DNA of 64,000 nucleotides from Fulvivirga sediminis (GTDB lineage Bacteria; Bacteroidota; Bacteroidia; Cytophagales; Cyclobacteriaceae): positions 248,001 to 312,000 of the forward strand of contig NZ_JAESIY010000007.1 of assembly GCF_016757215.1 (NCBI RefSeq), in the 5' to 3' direction. Positions 1-8,812 of this stretch are shown in pieces. Below the pieces are notes generated by a model. The model had not been told where the DNA came from. It was given only the letters and a program-made list of their open reading frames with translations, and ran no database searches. The translations under genes and the position numbers were made by a program. Position 1 is the stretch's first letter. Each line of letters opens with the position of its first letter.

Positions 1-350
1 GAAAGCATGAGATACTTCTAACTACTCATTCACCGTATGTTGTATCGGATAGTGAGAAGATGGATGTTTATTTATTCAGGAGAACAAAAGAGGGTGCCAA
101 CATCAAGAACCCTGAACCTCAAACGTATGGTGCGTCTATCGGATTTCTAAATGAGGAAATATTCGGAAGAGATAACTCCATATCCGAGTATTCTAATTTT
201 GATTTAGAAACGCTTAAATCAAGTGTCCAAACGCTTCAGGATATTGAGGATGCAAGAGAGAAACTATTCGATTTTGGGGAATCCATTGAAAAGTTTGATG
301 CATTAAGATTTCTAAGAGAAAAGCAACAAGAACTAGAATCTAAAAAATGA
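1..350 (+). CDS. PtuA-like AAA/ABC-type ATPase, C-terminal fragment (cut by window edge)
   Basis: The reading frame is open from base 3 without a start codon, so the gene begins left of the window. The visible start contains the block LLTTHSPYVVSDS, the switch-histidine (H-loop) region typical of OLD/PtuA-type SMC-like ATPases, followed by MDVYLFRR and a helical, charged tail. The Walker A, signature and Walker B motifs lie outside the window. The stop overlaps the start of the HNH nuclease gene by 4 bases (ATGA), which indicates translational coupling. An ATPase coupled to an HNH nuclease is the arrangement of Septu (PtuAB) antiphage systems, and also of some retron-associated modules. The ATPase class is fairly secure; the Septu assignment is inference from the pair. 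Confidence 0.7.
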   Translation, partial: KHEILLTTHSPYVVSDSEKMDVYLFRRTKEGANIKNPEPQTYGASIGFLNEEIFGRDNSISEYSNFDLETLKSSVQTLQDIEDAREKLFDFGESIEKFDALRFLREKQQELESKK

Positions 351-1447
351 TCTATCCATACACATATTTCGATCATAAGATTCAAAAATTCCATGAGGGG
401 CTAACTCACTTTTTTGATAAATTATTCGAGCTTGATTTAGAAGAATACGATCAAGATCAATTGCTAAAAACACCAATGATTGAAATAGTTGGTACCTCTA
501 AAACTAGGCTTGAAACACCCTTAAGAGAAATTGTTAGACTTTATCATGCTTTGAATGCTCAGGAAAAAGACCTCATTAAAAGAAGCTTTGAAGAAAACAA
601 TAAAATCGAAGAGTTGTGTAAAGGAGAAGGGGAACCCAAGAAATATACTGAACTCCCGAATAGCATAAGGGAAGCAATTGAAGGTTTTTGGAAAACCCTA
701 TGGGAAGGGTTTTCTGGTAAGGAAAACATAAACCAACATCTCAAAGTATTATGTGGAGAAGTATTAGAGCATTTTCATGAATTCAAAAAACAGCCTGATC
801 AAAAAACAAGAGTTTGTCCCTTTTGCGGCATCAATGGCTTAAAACCATCAGATGACATCTACCGAAATGCTTATGATCATTACTTGCCTAAATCGCTCTA
901 TCCATTTACATCCGTAAATTTCAAAAACCTTGTCCCGATTTGTCATGAATGCAATAGTGATGAGAAGAAAGCCACAGATACACTCTTTAAAGATGGAGAT
1001 AGGCGAATTGCTTTTTATCCATATGATTCAACAATCGATCCGGCTAAGCTTTCGGTAACTATTACTAGAAATCAGGCTTATAACCCTTCTAACAATAGCA
1101 CATTGATGAAGAAGAATTTTAAGTATCAGTATGATATTCTTATTGATGGAAAAGGTGATGAAAGAATTGATACTTGGGATGATATTTTTAGGGTCAAGGA
1201 AAAGTATCAGCGATATCTTGCAGATTTCGAGACAGAGTGGTTCGAACAATTGAAATCAGACTTTAAGGAATCCGTTGAAGATGGAATTGCATTTGAACGT
1301 TTTAAAACAAAGACATTGAATAAGCTAAGTCGAGAATTGTTAGCAAACGAAAAAGGAATAATTAAAAGAGCGTATTATCAATATTTGTTTGAAATGAGCG
1401 GATTTGAAGAGGATTTGAAATTTACAGCAGGAATAAGAGCAGCATAG
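347..1447 (+). CDS. HNH endonuclease, PtuB/Septu-like
   Basis: This 366-aa protein carries an HNH core. CPFCG (C157, C160) and CHEC (C199, C202) form the structural zinc pairs around DHYLPKSLYP (D177, H178) and the NLVPICHECN segment, the arrangement of the PtuB/TIGR02646-type nucleases. About 150 helical residues precede the core and about 160 follow it, so it is longer than the roughly 200-260 aa I recall for classic PtuB. The ATG overlaps the stop of the upstream ATPase, so the two are probably co-translated. The likely role is nucleic-acid cleavage gated by the ATPase during phage infection; this is inferred from the family and context, not shown here. No reverse transcriptase is visible, so a retron-linked version cannot be judged. 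Confidence 0.75.
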   Translation: MIYPYTYFDHKIQKFHEGLTHFFDKLFELDLEEYDQDQLLKTPMIEIVGTSKTRLETPLREIVRLYHALNAQEKDLIKRSFEENNKIEELCKGEGEPKKYTELPNSIREAIEGFWKTLWEGFSGKENINQHLKVLCGEVLEHFHEFKKQPDQKTRVCPFCGINGLKPSDDIYRNAYDHYLPKSLYPFTSVNFKNLVPICHECNSDEKKATDTLFKDGDRRIAFYPYDSTIDPAKLSVTITRNQAYNPSNNSTLMKKNFKYQYDILIDGKGDERIDTWDDIFRVKEKYQRYLADFETEWFEQLKSDFKESVEDGIAFERFKTKTLNKLSRELLANEKGIIKRAYYQYLFEMSGFEEDLKFTAGIRAA

Positions 1448-1448
1448 A

Positions 1449-1616
1449 ATGAATAATTGGTCTCAACTCCGTCCACTATCCAAACTCGACCAACTGGCCG
1501 AAACGATCATGAAAACGGCCTTTATTATGCCTGAAGATCAACATGTAATTCAGAGTTATGTGGAACATAAAGGAGCAAATTTTCGGGTTGAACAGAGTAG
1601 GGGAGTCAGAGTTTGA
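1449..1616 (+). CDS. small ORF, 55 aa, unknown; possibly a truncated gene
   Basis: The ATG lies one base after the HNH nuclease stop, so if translated it belongs to the same operon. The peptide starts MNNWSQLRPLSKLDQLAE and ends at a TGA at 1614-1616. It has no membrane segment and I do not recognise it. The same frame reopens directly after the stop and runs to 2267, so this may be the front part of a gene broken by a nonsense change, or a small accessory protein of the defence operon. Confidence 0.35.
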   Translation: MNNWSQLRPLSKLDQLAETIMKTAFIMPEDQHVIQSYVEHKGANFRVEQSRGVRV

Positions 1617-1624
1617 TATATTTG
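1617..1624 (+). promoter_or_regulatory. candidate -7 box TATATTTG
   Basis: An exact match to the Bacteroidota -7 consensus TAnnTTTG lies directly after the TGA of the 55-aa ORF. A TTG at 1588-1590 is the nearest -33 candidate, but its spacing of 26 bases is longer than usual. If active, it would drive the ORF that ends at 2267. Confidence 0.3.
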
Positions 1625-1724
1625 CCTGTTGTTAATAGTTTGGAATGATCCGAATCAGCTATTCATAGATTCATCGGTTAAGAATTCTGAGTTCTGTAGT
1701 CTCTCAATCACAAAATCTACTCTT

Positions 1725-2267
1725 ATGACTCATTTATATGAAAATCAGTACATAGGCGCATTTATTTATACCCTAGGAGTTGAGGGAGGTAAAGAAGGTA
1801 AGTTTCCTGCCAGTATTAACCTAATTCAACAAACTCCTTTAGATAAAAAGATTGGAGACTTATTTGGTAATTGGAATGGCAGAAATTTTTTTTGGTCGAT
1901 TTCAAGTAAAGGTCATTTTATATGCTACGGTAAGGAAAGCATTAGAAAAGATACCGTTGAATTAATTTTTCGTAATTATGTATCACTTGCTGGACATATT
2001 TCCGATCCAGATACAATAAACAATGTATTTGGGCTCGAAGCGTTTATATTTAAAATGATTAAAAGTCAAATTGGTATGAATCAATACCAAATGATACAAT
2101 ACTTAAAAGTATTAGACAGAATTACCACAGGAGCCAGTGACTTTTCAGGGCTAATAGTTAGATCTATTTGTTATATAATTTATATTATGTTAAATAGAGA
2201 ATTAAGTAACCTACTTTCCCAATACTTTCCTCGGCATCATACCTTCCACTCTATCTCCATAAATTAA
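1725..2267 (+). CDS. hypothetical protein, about 180 aa
   Basis: An ATG at 1725 opens 180 codons; the same frame can start at a TTG at 1629 (212 aa), but the -7-like box at 1617-1624 would make that start leaderless, so the ATG is preferred. The protein begins MTHLYENQYIGAF, has no signal peptide and no motif I recognise. Its C-terminal end (hydrophobic, then a His/Phe-rich tail) looks less protein-like than the middle. It sits between the defence genes and a bidirectional terminator, so it may be an accessory or decayed gene. Treat it as unassigned. Confidence 0.4.
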   Translation: MTHLYENQYIGAFIYTLGVEGGKEGKFPASINLIQQTPLDKKIGDLFGNWNGRNFFWSISSKGHFICYGKESIRKDTVELIFRNYVSLAGHISDPDTINNVFGLEAFIFKMIKSQIGMNQYQMIQYLKVLDRITTGASDFSGLIVRSICYIIYIMLNRELSNLLSQYFPRHHTFHSISIN

Positions 2268-2300
2268 TCTTCATGCCCTTCAACTATCTGTCTCAAATCA

Positions 2301-2335
2301 AAAAAGCCCCTCCGATGATTATCGAAGAGGCTTTT
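2301..2335. terminator. bidirectional rho-independent terminator
   Basis: An A-run and AAAAGCC arm pair with GGCTTTT across a hairpin with an inner CGAT/ATCG stem. It lies between the convergent ORF ending at 2267 and the YtxH gene ending at 2357, with A/T tracts on both sides, so it can serve both strands. Confidence 0.75.
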
Positions 2336-2356
2336 AACAAAAGTGATTGTCTAATC

Positions 2357-2740
2357 TTATTTAGCATTCACCGGGACTTTGCTTAATGCGCTCTTGGCTG
2401 TGCTGTTCATTACAGCTTTGTTGGCGGCTGATGTATCGTTCACATTTTCTTTGGCGTGGTGATCTTCTGGATGCATGAATTTGTCGTTAGCCATTTTTCG
2501 GTTGGCATTATAAGCTTCTATGGTGTTCTTGTTGAGTTCAGCTTTCTTTTTCTCAGAGATAATCCGCAGTTTATAAGCCACCTTATTTAAGGTCATTCGG
2601 ATATCTTTTACCGGCTTGCTTAAACTGGTATCTATATTTTTTAAAGTCTGCTTTCCACTACGAGGTGCTATCAGTGTGGCGGCCACATATCCTGCTGCAG
2701 CTCCGGCAATCGCTCCAGATATTATTTTTAATGATTTCAT
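2357..2740 (-). CDS. YtxH domain-containing protein
   Basis: A 127-aa protein when started at the ATG at 2738-2740 (MKSLKIISG); an upstream in-frame ATG at 2782 would add 14 residues in front of the hydrophobic segment and is less likely. The N-terminus is a Gly/Ala-rich transmembrane helix, GAIAGAAAGYVAATLIAPRS, followed by SGKQT, the signature of YtxH-like (general stress) proteins. The rest is charged, helical and ends in an Ala/Lys/Ser-rich tail. Members are small membrane-anchored proteins often linked to envelope or general stress; their biochemical function is unknown. The gene is monocistronic between two hairpins. Confidence 0.8.
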   Translation of the reverse strand: MKSLKIISGAIAGAAAGYVAATLIAPRSGKQTLKNIDTSLSKPVKDIRMTLNKVAYKLRIISEKKKAELNKNTIEAYNANRKMANDKFMHPEDHHAKENVNDTSAANKAVMNSTAKSALSKVPVNAK

Positions 2741-2885
2741 TTTAAAATGATTTGGTTCTAATTTATTTAATGAAAATATCATACCATCTACAAAAAATGC
2801 ATCTACCTTAAAATTTAGCCCCTATGGCTCCAAATAAGCTATCATAACAACACAGACTTGTGGAATTTTCGTCACGGTTACCAAC

Positions 2886-2912
2886 AAAAAAAGGAGCTCC
2901 ACGAAGCTCCTT
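2886..2912 (-). terminator. terminator of the TPR gene
   Basis: AAGGAGCT pairs with AGCTCCTT around a short loop. Read on the minus strand the stem is followed by seven T (the A-run 2886-2892). It lies 25 bases beyond the stop of the TPR gene at 2937. Confidence 0.8.
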
Positions 2913-2936
2913 ATATTTTGTAATCTGTTTGTGCGC

Positions 2937-4118
2937 TTATTCAGCGTCACCCATAGATTCTAATTTCTCACTTACTTTTACCGCTTTCTCGTTCATTTTC
3001 AATTGGCTGTAGATGTATTGTAAAGACTCAAGCGCTGTTCTGTTATTAGGCTCAAGGTCTAATACTCTTTCCCAGTAAGGCATAGCGTCTTTTAAAGCTT
3101 GGTTGATGTCTGCATCCATCCCTTTGGCTTTCTTTCTGTCTTCAGAAGTAATACCTAAGTTATTTTTTTGCTTTATCAAATCTACCGCTTTGTTGTAGTA
3201 AAGTACAGCCAGGTTAAAGTTAGCATTGAAGTTTTTAGGATCAAGCTCTACAGATTTAGCATAAGCTTCAATAGCTTTAGGTCTATTATCAAGCTCTTCG
3301 TACATCACTCCTAGCGTAAAGTACAGGTTACTGTTATCTGGCTCATTGGCTATGGCAGTTTCAATTTCATTTCTAGCCTCATCAATTTTACCCATTTGAA
3401 TCAGGTAATTGATTTCAGACTTAGCAAAATCAGTGTTATTAGGGAATGCCTTCTTAGCTTTTTTTACAAGTGCTAAAGCCTTTTCTTGGTCTTTGTTTAT
3501 TGTTCCTTCAATATAGATCAAAGAATTATAAACATCCTCACTCTGATAATCAAGATCATCTATAAGTGTATAGTAGTTTTTGGCAGCAGTTTCATAATCT
3601 TCGCCAGACTGTGCAGCTAAACCAGCATAGATATAACCGGTAGTATCTTTAGGCTGTACTAGCTGTGTCTTAGTGAAATATTTCACAGCAGTCTCTGATT
3701 CCTGAGCCTGGTATCCTTCTACACCTTTATTTAAATAATATCCCCAAAGTGTTTGCATTTGCTGACTTTGAAGAATAGGCAAACCATTAGCATCACTAAT
3801 ATAATACTCACTTTTACCTCCTAATTCCTCTGCTTTATCAAAAGCTTTCATCGCTTCTTTCAAAGGATCATTAGCCAGATTCTGATACTGAGGGTTACTG
3901 GTAGTATCTAAAGAAGCATAGATTAAGCCTCTATAATACCATGTTTTACCATCATCTTTTGTTTTTTCGTGCTCTATGGCTGCATCTATTATTTCTTTTG
4001 CCTCACCTAAGTTACCTTCTTCACGTGCCTTTTCCGCCTGGTTGATCTTAGGCTTCTTTTGTCCAAAAGAATATCCGGCTATACTAACTGCAGCCAGTAA
4101 TAAAATCATTCTTTTCAT
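2937..4118 (-). CDS. secreted tetratricopeptide-repeat protein
   Basis: A 393-aa protein with an N-terminal signal peptide (MKRMILLLAAVSIAGYSFG, then Q) and TPR units over most of its length. Clear repeats include WYYRGLIYASLD near residue 62, NLYFTLGVMYEELDN near 264 and NFNANFNLAVLYYN near 299. It probably acts as a periplasmic protein-protein interaction scaffold; no enzymatic motif is seen. The gene starts 41 bases after the gyrA stop and ends at a strong terminator, so it is likely cotranscribed with gyrA, an arrangement I recall from other Bacteroidota. The specific partner is unknown. Confidence 0.8.
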   Translation of the reverse strand: MKRMILLLAAVSIAGYSFGQKKPKINQAEKAREEGNLGEAKEIIDAAIEHEKTKDDGKTWYYRGLIYASLDTTSNPQYQNLANDPLKEAMKAFDKAEELGGKSEYYISDANGLPILQSQQMQTLWGYYLNKGVEGYQAQESETAVKYFTKTQLVQPKDTTGYIYAGLAAQSGEDYETAAKNYYTLIDDLDYQSEDVYNSLIYIEGTINKDQEKALALVKKAKKAFPNNTDFAKSEINYLIQMGKIDEARNEIETAIANEPDNSNLYFTLGVMYEELDNRPKAIEAYAKSVELDPKNFNANFNLAVLYYNKAVDLIKQKNNLGITSEDRKKAKGMDADINQALKDAMPYWERVLDLEPNNRTALESLQYIYSQLKMNEKAVKVSEKLESMGDAE

Positions 4119-4159
4119 AATCGGTGTTTCTATTCTTTGTTTAGTTTGCTTTAAGTTAA

Positions 4160-6718
4160 TTAATCTTCATTATTATCAGTAGAAGTCTCTTGGTTGTCAT
4201 CAGCACCTTCCTGTCCTTCTTCCAGCTCTTCATCTATTTCGTCGATATCATCGATTTTTTCCACTTTTTCTACGGAAGAAATAGTATCATTTTCATTTAA
4301 TCTGATCAGCTTCACTCCTTGCGTGGCTCTACCCATCACTCGTAAGTCCTTCACTCCCAATCTTATAGTAATTCCTGAACGATTGATAATCATCAAATCA
4401 TCAGTATCAATTACTTCTTTGATTGCAACAAGCTTGCCAGTCTTCTCCGTTACGTTGATGGTCTTCACTCCTTTACCACCACGTTTCGTGATTCGGTAAT
4501 CGTCTACTAATGAGCGTTTTCCATAACCATTTTCTGATACTACCAGCAAGTTAGATTCTTCTCGGTGTATATTCACCATACCTACTACCCTATCATCTTC
4601 ATCCTCCAGGGTTACACCACGTACACCTGTGGCAGTACGTCCCATAGGTCTTACATCAGACTCATGGAAGTGAATAGCTTTACCGTTTCTCTTTGCTATC
4701 ACAATATGGTTATCACCATTAGTAAGTCTTACAGAAAGCAAGCGATCATCATCTCTGATGGTAATAGCGTTAATACCATTAGCCCTTGGTTTTGAATAAG
4801 CCTCCAAAGTAGTCTTTTTGATAGTACCTTTTACTGTACACATCATTAGGAAGTTATTCTTCACGTAGTCTTCATCAGAAAGGCTCTCTACGTTTATTAC
4901 CGCCCTTACGTTATCGTTAGGCTCAATATTGATCAGGTTCTGAATAGCTCGCCCTTTTGAAGTTTTACTTCCTTCAGGTATAGCATATACTTTCTTCCAG
5001 AATACTTTACCGTTATCTGTAAAGATCAAAAGGTAGTTATGCGCACGTGCTATAAATAGCAGCTCTGTAAAGTCATCATCCTTAGTAGATACACCCCGGC
5101 TACCTACGCCGCCACGGCCTTGAGTACGGTAGTCAGAAAGGGCTGATCTTTTGATATATCCTTGATGAGAAATAGTAATGACCATCTCGTCATTAGGTAT
5201 CATATCTTCTACAGTGATATCATCAGCACTATGAACTATTTGCGTTCTTCGGTCATCACCATATCTTTCTACCAGCTGATTAATCTCATCTTTGATGATC
5301 TCCATTCTACGCTCTTCTCTAGCCAAAATATCTTTCAGGTCTTCGATCAAGGCTTTCACCTCTTCGTATTCCTTCAATATTTTGTCTCTTTCCATTCCGG
5401 TAAGCCTTTGGAGTCTCATTTCCAATATGGCTCTGGCCTGAATTTCTGAAAGCTCAAATTTCTCCATCAATCCTTGACGAGCACTATCAGGATCCTGTGA
5501 GTTACGGATCAATGAAATTACTTCATCAAGATTATCTAACGCGATAAGGTACCCTTCTAATATGTGGGCTCTTTTCTCTGCTTCATCCAGCTCGTACTGC
5601 GTACGTCTGATTACTACTTCATGACGGTGATCAACATAATGCTTGATCAGGTCTTTAAGGTTTAGCGTCTCCGGTCTTCCTTTTACCAGAGCAATGTTGT
5701 TTACCCCAAAAGAAGATTGAAGCTGAGTATATTTATAAAGGTAATTAAGTACGATATTAGGTATAGCATCCTTTTTAAGATCGTACACCACTCTCAATCC
5801 ATTTCTATCAGATTCATCACGGATATCGGATATACCTTCTATTTTCTTATCGTTAACCAAGGCCGCTGTTTTTTCAATCATGCTGGCCTTATTCACCATA
5901 TAAGGTATTTCCGTAACGATGATTTGCTCTCTTCCAGTACTGGTGGTTTCAAATTCGGCCTTTGCTCGCATTACCACACGGCCTCTACCCGTTTCAAACG
6001 CCTGTTTTACACCAGTGTAGCCATAAATAATACCTCCCGTAGGGAAGTCAGGAGCCGTTACATGCTCCATCAGCTCAGCCACCGTAATATCATTATTTTC
6101 TATGTAGGCTATAATACCCGCTCCCACCTCTCTCAGGTTATGTGGAGCCATGTTGGTAGCCATACCTACAGCGATACCTGATGAGCCGTTAAGCAACAGG
6201 TTGGGTAGCTTACCAGGCATTACAGAAGGCTCCTTTAGGGAGTCATCAAAGTTAGACTGATAGTTTACCGTATTTTTATTAATGTCTGTAAGCAACTCCT
6301 CAGCAATACGCTTGAGTCGAGCCTCAGTATAACGCATGGCAGCTGCAGAGTCACCATCTATGGAACCGAAGTTTCCCTGGCCATCTACCAAAGGGTACCG
6401 CAAGGACCAAGGCTGCGCCATACGCACCATGGTATCATACACGGCAGAGTCACCATGAGGGTGATACTTACCTAGCACCTCTCCTACGATTCTGGCAGAT
6501 TTTTTATACGGCTTATTGTAATTTACACCCAGTTCGAGCATACCATATAAGATCCTTCTATGCACAGGTTTTAAACCATCTCTTACATCCGGTAATGCCC
6601 TGGATATGATCACCGACATAGAATAATCTATGTAGGCTCCTCTCATCTCATCCTCAATATTGATGGGTATAATACCCTGTCTGCCTGCCGGCAGATTCTC
6701 ATTCGATTCGTCAGCCAT
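4160..6718 (-). CDS. gyrA: DNA gyrase subunit A
   Basis: The 852-aa protein has the full GyrA layout: winged-helix/tower domain from [16 protein letters not shown], the quinolone region [19 protein letters not shown] with Ser91 and Asp95 (the sensitive-type residues), the DNA-linking tyrosine Y130 in [10 protein letters not shown], a coiled coil near 430-490, and a C-terminal beta-propeller from about residue 505 to 815. The place of the GyrA box reads [10 protein letters not shown] rather than QRRGGKG, which I recall as usual in Bacteroidota. The tail (about 818-852) is strongly acidic. It introduces negative supercoils together with GyrB, which is not in the window. Residues 9-15 (LPAGRQG) come from a GC-rich palindrome inserted in frame. 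Confidence 0.97.
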   Translation of the reverse strand: MADESNENLPAGRQGIIPINIEDEMRGAYIDYSMSVIISRALPDVRDGLKPVHRRILYGMLELGVNYNKPYKKSARIVGEVLGKYHPHGDSAVYDTMVRMAQPWSLRYPLVDGQGNFGSIDGDSAAAMRYTEARLKRIAEELLTDINKNTVNYQSNFDDSLKEPSVMPGKLPNLLLNGSSGIAVGMATNMAPHNLREVGAGIIAYIENNDITVAELMEHVTAPDFPTGGIIYGYTGVKQAFETGRGRVVMRAKAEFETTSTGREQIIVTEIPYMVNKASMIEKTAALVNDKKIEGISDIRDESDRNGLRVVYDLKKDAIPNIVLNYLYKYTQLQSSFGVNNIALVKGRPETLNLKDLIKHYVDHRHEVVIRRTQYELDEAEKRAHILEGYLIALDNLDEVISLIRNSQDPDSARQGLMEKFELSEIQARAILEMRLQRLTGMERDKILKEYEEVKALIEDLKDILAREERRMEIIKDEINQLVERYGDDRRTQIVHSADDITVEDMIPNDEMVITISHQGYIKRSALSDYRTQGRGGVGSRGVSTKDDDFTELLFIARAHNYLLIFTDNGKVFWKKVYAIPEGSKTSKGRAIQNLINIEPNDNVRAVINVESLSDEDYVKNNFLMMCTVKGTIKKTTLEAYSKPRANGINAITIRDDDRLLSVRLTNGDNHIVIAKRNGKAIHFHESDVRPMGRTATGVRGVTLEDEDDRVVGMVNIHREESNLLVVSENGYGKRSLVDDYRITKRGGKGVKTINVTEKTGKLVAIKEVIDTDDLMIINRSGITIRLGVKDLRVMGRATQGVKLIRLNENDTISSVEKVEKIDDIDEIDEELEEGQEGADDNQETSTDNNED
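6681..6694 (-). repeat. LPAGRQ-type palindromic element inside gyrA
   Basis: On the minus strand the bases read CTGCCGGCAGGCAG, with a perfect 10-bp core CTGCCGGCAG at 6685-6694, and encode Leu-Pro-Ala-Gly-Arg-Gln in frame near the GyrA N-terminus. It is one arm short of the full CTGCCTGCCGGCAGGCAG palindrome that I recall as a dispersed element in some Bacteroidota and candidate-phyla genomes. The GC content is far above the flanks. I saw no second copy in this window. Confidence 0.65.
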
Positions 6719-6904
6719 AGAGTAATTTAAAGGTCATTTATTTGTAAAATCATGGCGAATTTACGCAAATAAGCTAGTAATTAACAGCGTTAACCAACAA
6801 TTATTAGCTATTGAGCATCAATAGTTATCAACTAATGACTCGCCTCACTAAGTATTTTAAAAAAAAGCCAAATTATAGACGAAAAAGCACGTCGTTAACG
6901 ATCT

Positions 6905-7969
6905 CTAATAAGCGTTAAGTTTATTCTTGTTCTTTTTCTTATACTTGATTAAAGTAGGATAATTTTCCCCATGATGAGGGTTTTGTTTTTTATAGATAGG
7001 GTGCATTCTGCTCCTATACTCTCTTTCGCCATGCTGATGGTTCACCTGGGTGGAACACTGCTTTAAAAAGCATTTAGGCAGCTCTGGTATACGGTAGGTG
7101 AATCCAAAGGTGAGATAAGCCGCATTCATACTTTGAGAAATGGAGAGGCTACTTTCAGGCATATTGGTGGTAAAGCTTTTCAAATCAAAAGAAGGCCTTA
7201 CAAACAACTTAAAGTATTCAGACATATCACGTTCAAAGGTCGCGCCCAGGTTTACATAAACGCCTTTATCCATTACCTCCTTATTAAACTTCTTCGACAG
7301 ATTAAAAGCCCCAATATGAGCATCTATAGAAATACTATATTCGTAATAGCGATATACTCTAGCTCCCAGTATCAGATAATATTTTTTATAAAAAGCACTT
7401 CCAAAATCAGGCTCATAGCTACTTATCTGGTCTTCAAAAACTGTAGGCTTAAATTTACCCGGACGGTGATATTCAAACATAACACCCCCTCCTATTTTGT
7501 ATCGGTCAAACTCCATATGAACTGTGAAGTTGAGCGGTATGCTGGTTCCGGGTGCTTTAAATCGCAAATCGGTAGTATCGCTACTCACCGTAAAGTCATT
7601 AGGACCAGCGGCTATGTTGTTAGTGGTTTTAACATCGTTAAACCAATAATTGTAACCTATACCACCTGTACCACTTGGGTTAGCGTCATATATAACAGGA
7701 TCGCTATCAGGCTGTTGTAATAAGGCAAACCCATCCAAATCTTGTCTGTAAAAAGTATGACCGTAACCAGTAGAAAAGCTCCAATGAAATTTACTTAAAA
7801 ATGTTCTAAGTCCTCTGCCTTTAGGTTTTAGGTAAAAATGATCTAATGGAATAGACGCTTCTCTATCATCCTGCTCTACCTGTGCGGTAGCGGTTAGAAA
7901 TGACAAAGCCAACAAGCCCATCACTATGGTAAGAAAATAAAAAAAAACTCTAATCCTTTCTAAGATCAT
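6905..7969 (-). CDS. hypothetical outer-membrane beta-barrel-like protein
   Basis: This 354-aa protein has a long N-terminal hydrophobic export segment (about residues 8-29, ending TATAQ). The body alternates polar and aromatic residues in strand-like stretches (FHWSFSTGYGHTFY, YKIGGGVMFEYHRPG, YLTFGFTYRIPELP), as in outer-membrane barrels. The last 50 residues are basic and Lys/His/Tyr-rich, probably periplasmic or exposed. I do not recognise a named family. It stands alone: a 186-bp gap separates it from gyrA and 122 bp from the next gene, so it probably has its own promoter. Confidence 0.65.
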   Translation of the reverse strand: MILERIRVFFYFLTIVMGLLALSFLTATAQVEQDDREASIPLDHFYLKPKGRGLRTFLSKFHWSFSTGYGHTFYRQDLDGFALLQQPDSDPVIYDANPSGTGGIGYNYWFNDVKTTNNIAAGPNDFTVSSDTTDLRFKAPGTSIPLNFTVHMEFDRYKIGGGVMFEYHRPGKFKPTVFEDQISSYEPDFGSAFYKKYYLILGARVYRYYEYSISIDAHIGAFNLSKKFNKEVMDKGVYVNLGATFERDMSEYFKLFVRPSFDLKSFTTNMPESSLSISQSMNAAYLTFGFTYRIPELPKCFLKQCSTQVNHQHGEREYRSRMHPIYKKQNPHHGENYPTLIKYKKKNKNKLNAY

Positions 7970-8091
7970 TTTATAATATCTAGCTGTGCGCCTAAGGCTT
8001 AAAACCTTTCTAGTTTATTCAAAAAATGCACACATATATTAAAACAGGCAAAATTAAAGAATATTATACTCAAGGCATTGGTTTTCTGTTC

Positions 8092-8703
8092 TTATTTTAC
8101 CTCAAAGGTTCTACAGAAGGAGTCAAATACAGGCATATCATAGAGTCCTAATTTTTCTCCTATATCTAAAATCTTCTCATATTCTACCTTAGAGATGCTT
8201 CTTTGCTCTACTATATCAGATTCGTCATTCAAAATTACTGTACTCAAAAATCGTACAAATATATAAGGCACCGTCATCAAGTCTCTGGCGAAGCGCTGTA
8301 CAGGGTCCACCATATCACTAGATTTCATACTAAGAAGCTGCTCTTTGTTAAAGGTATGATCCATGCATTGCTTTATTACTTCAAAGAAGGGTTGCTCCCA
8401 GTTCATATAGTTTTTTATTAGATAGTTCATGGCATGAGCCACGGGATCTACCTTCATAAAATAACCTCCTTTAGACATTTTCCTGGCCATTTTATTGAGC
8501 GCCAATTCTTCAAACAGGCTGATGCTGCCATTAGCCAGTGCTACACCTATAGCAGGAGTCATCATTATTAATGAAAGAAAATCATGATTGGTAATCTCCA
8601 ACATACTTACCTCTCCCTCAATAAACCGTTGTTTGGCCTCTAAAGTCACCTTTCTTATCTCTGGTATTTCTACCAAAGTGGCTATTTCATTCTCAGAAAA
8701 CAT
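8092..8703 (-). CDS. hypothetical cytosolic helical protein
   Basis: A 203-aa protein without a signal peptide or transmembrane helix. It is predicted largely alpha-helical and rich in Met, Leu and Glu, with phrases such as MTPAIGVALANGSISLFEEL and DPVAHAMNYLIKNYMNWEQP. No catalytic or DNA-binding motif is evident and I do not recognise the family. Spacing to both neighbours exceeds 100 bp and a terminator follows the next gene upstream, so it is likely a single transcription unit. Confidence 0.6.
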   Translation of the reverse strand: MFSENEIATLVEIPEIRKVTLEAKQRFIEGEVSMLEITNHDFLSLIMMTPAIGVALANGSISLFEELALNKMARKMSKGGYFMKVDPVAHAMNYLIKNYMNWEQPFFEVIKQCMDHTFNKEQLLSMKSSDMVDPVQRFARDLMTVPYIFVRFLSTVILNDESDIVEQRSISKVEYEKILDIGEKLGLYDMPVFDSFCRTFEVK

Positions 8704-8751
8704 GAATAAATAATTTAATTAAAGGTTAATATAATACATTTCACATTAAAA

Positions 8752-8778
8752 AAGGCCCGCAATGTCATTACGAGCCTT
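8752..8778 (-). terminator. rho-independent terminator
   Basis: AAGGCTCGTAAT and ATTGCGGGCCTT (minus strand) form a stem with one G-T pair around a very short loop, followed by six T. It ends the transcript of the gene at 8813-9268. Confidence 0.75.
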
Positions 8779-8812
8779 CATTTACATAATATCTACAATC
8801 AGGTAATATTGA

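Noticed and set aside
1-1447. Retron-Septu system
   Set aside because: No reverse transcriptase or msr/msd-like RNA is visible in the window; the left side is cut, so only the plain Septu-like call is made.
5717-6181. 154-codon antisense frame within gyrA
   Set aside because: Overlaps a highly conserved gyrA core; only a shadow frame.
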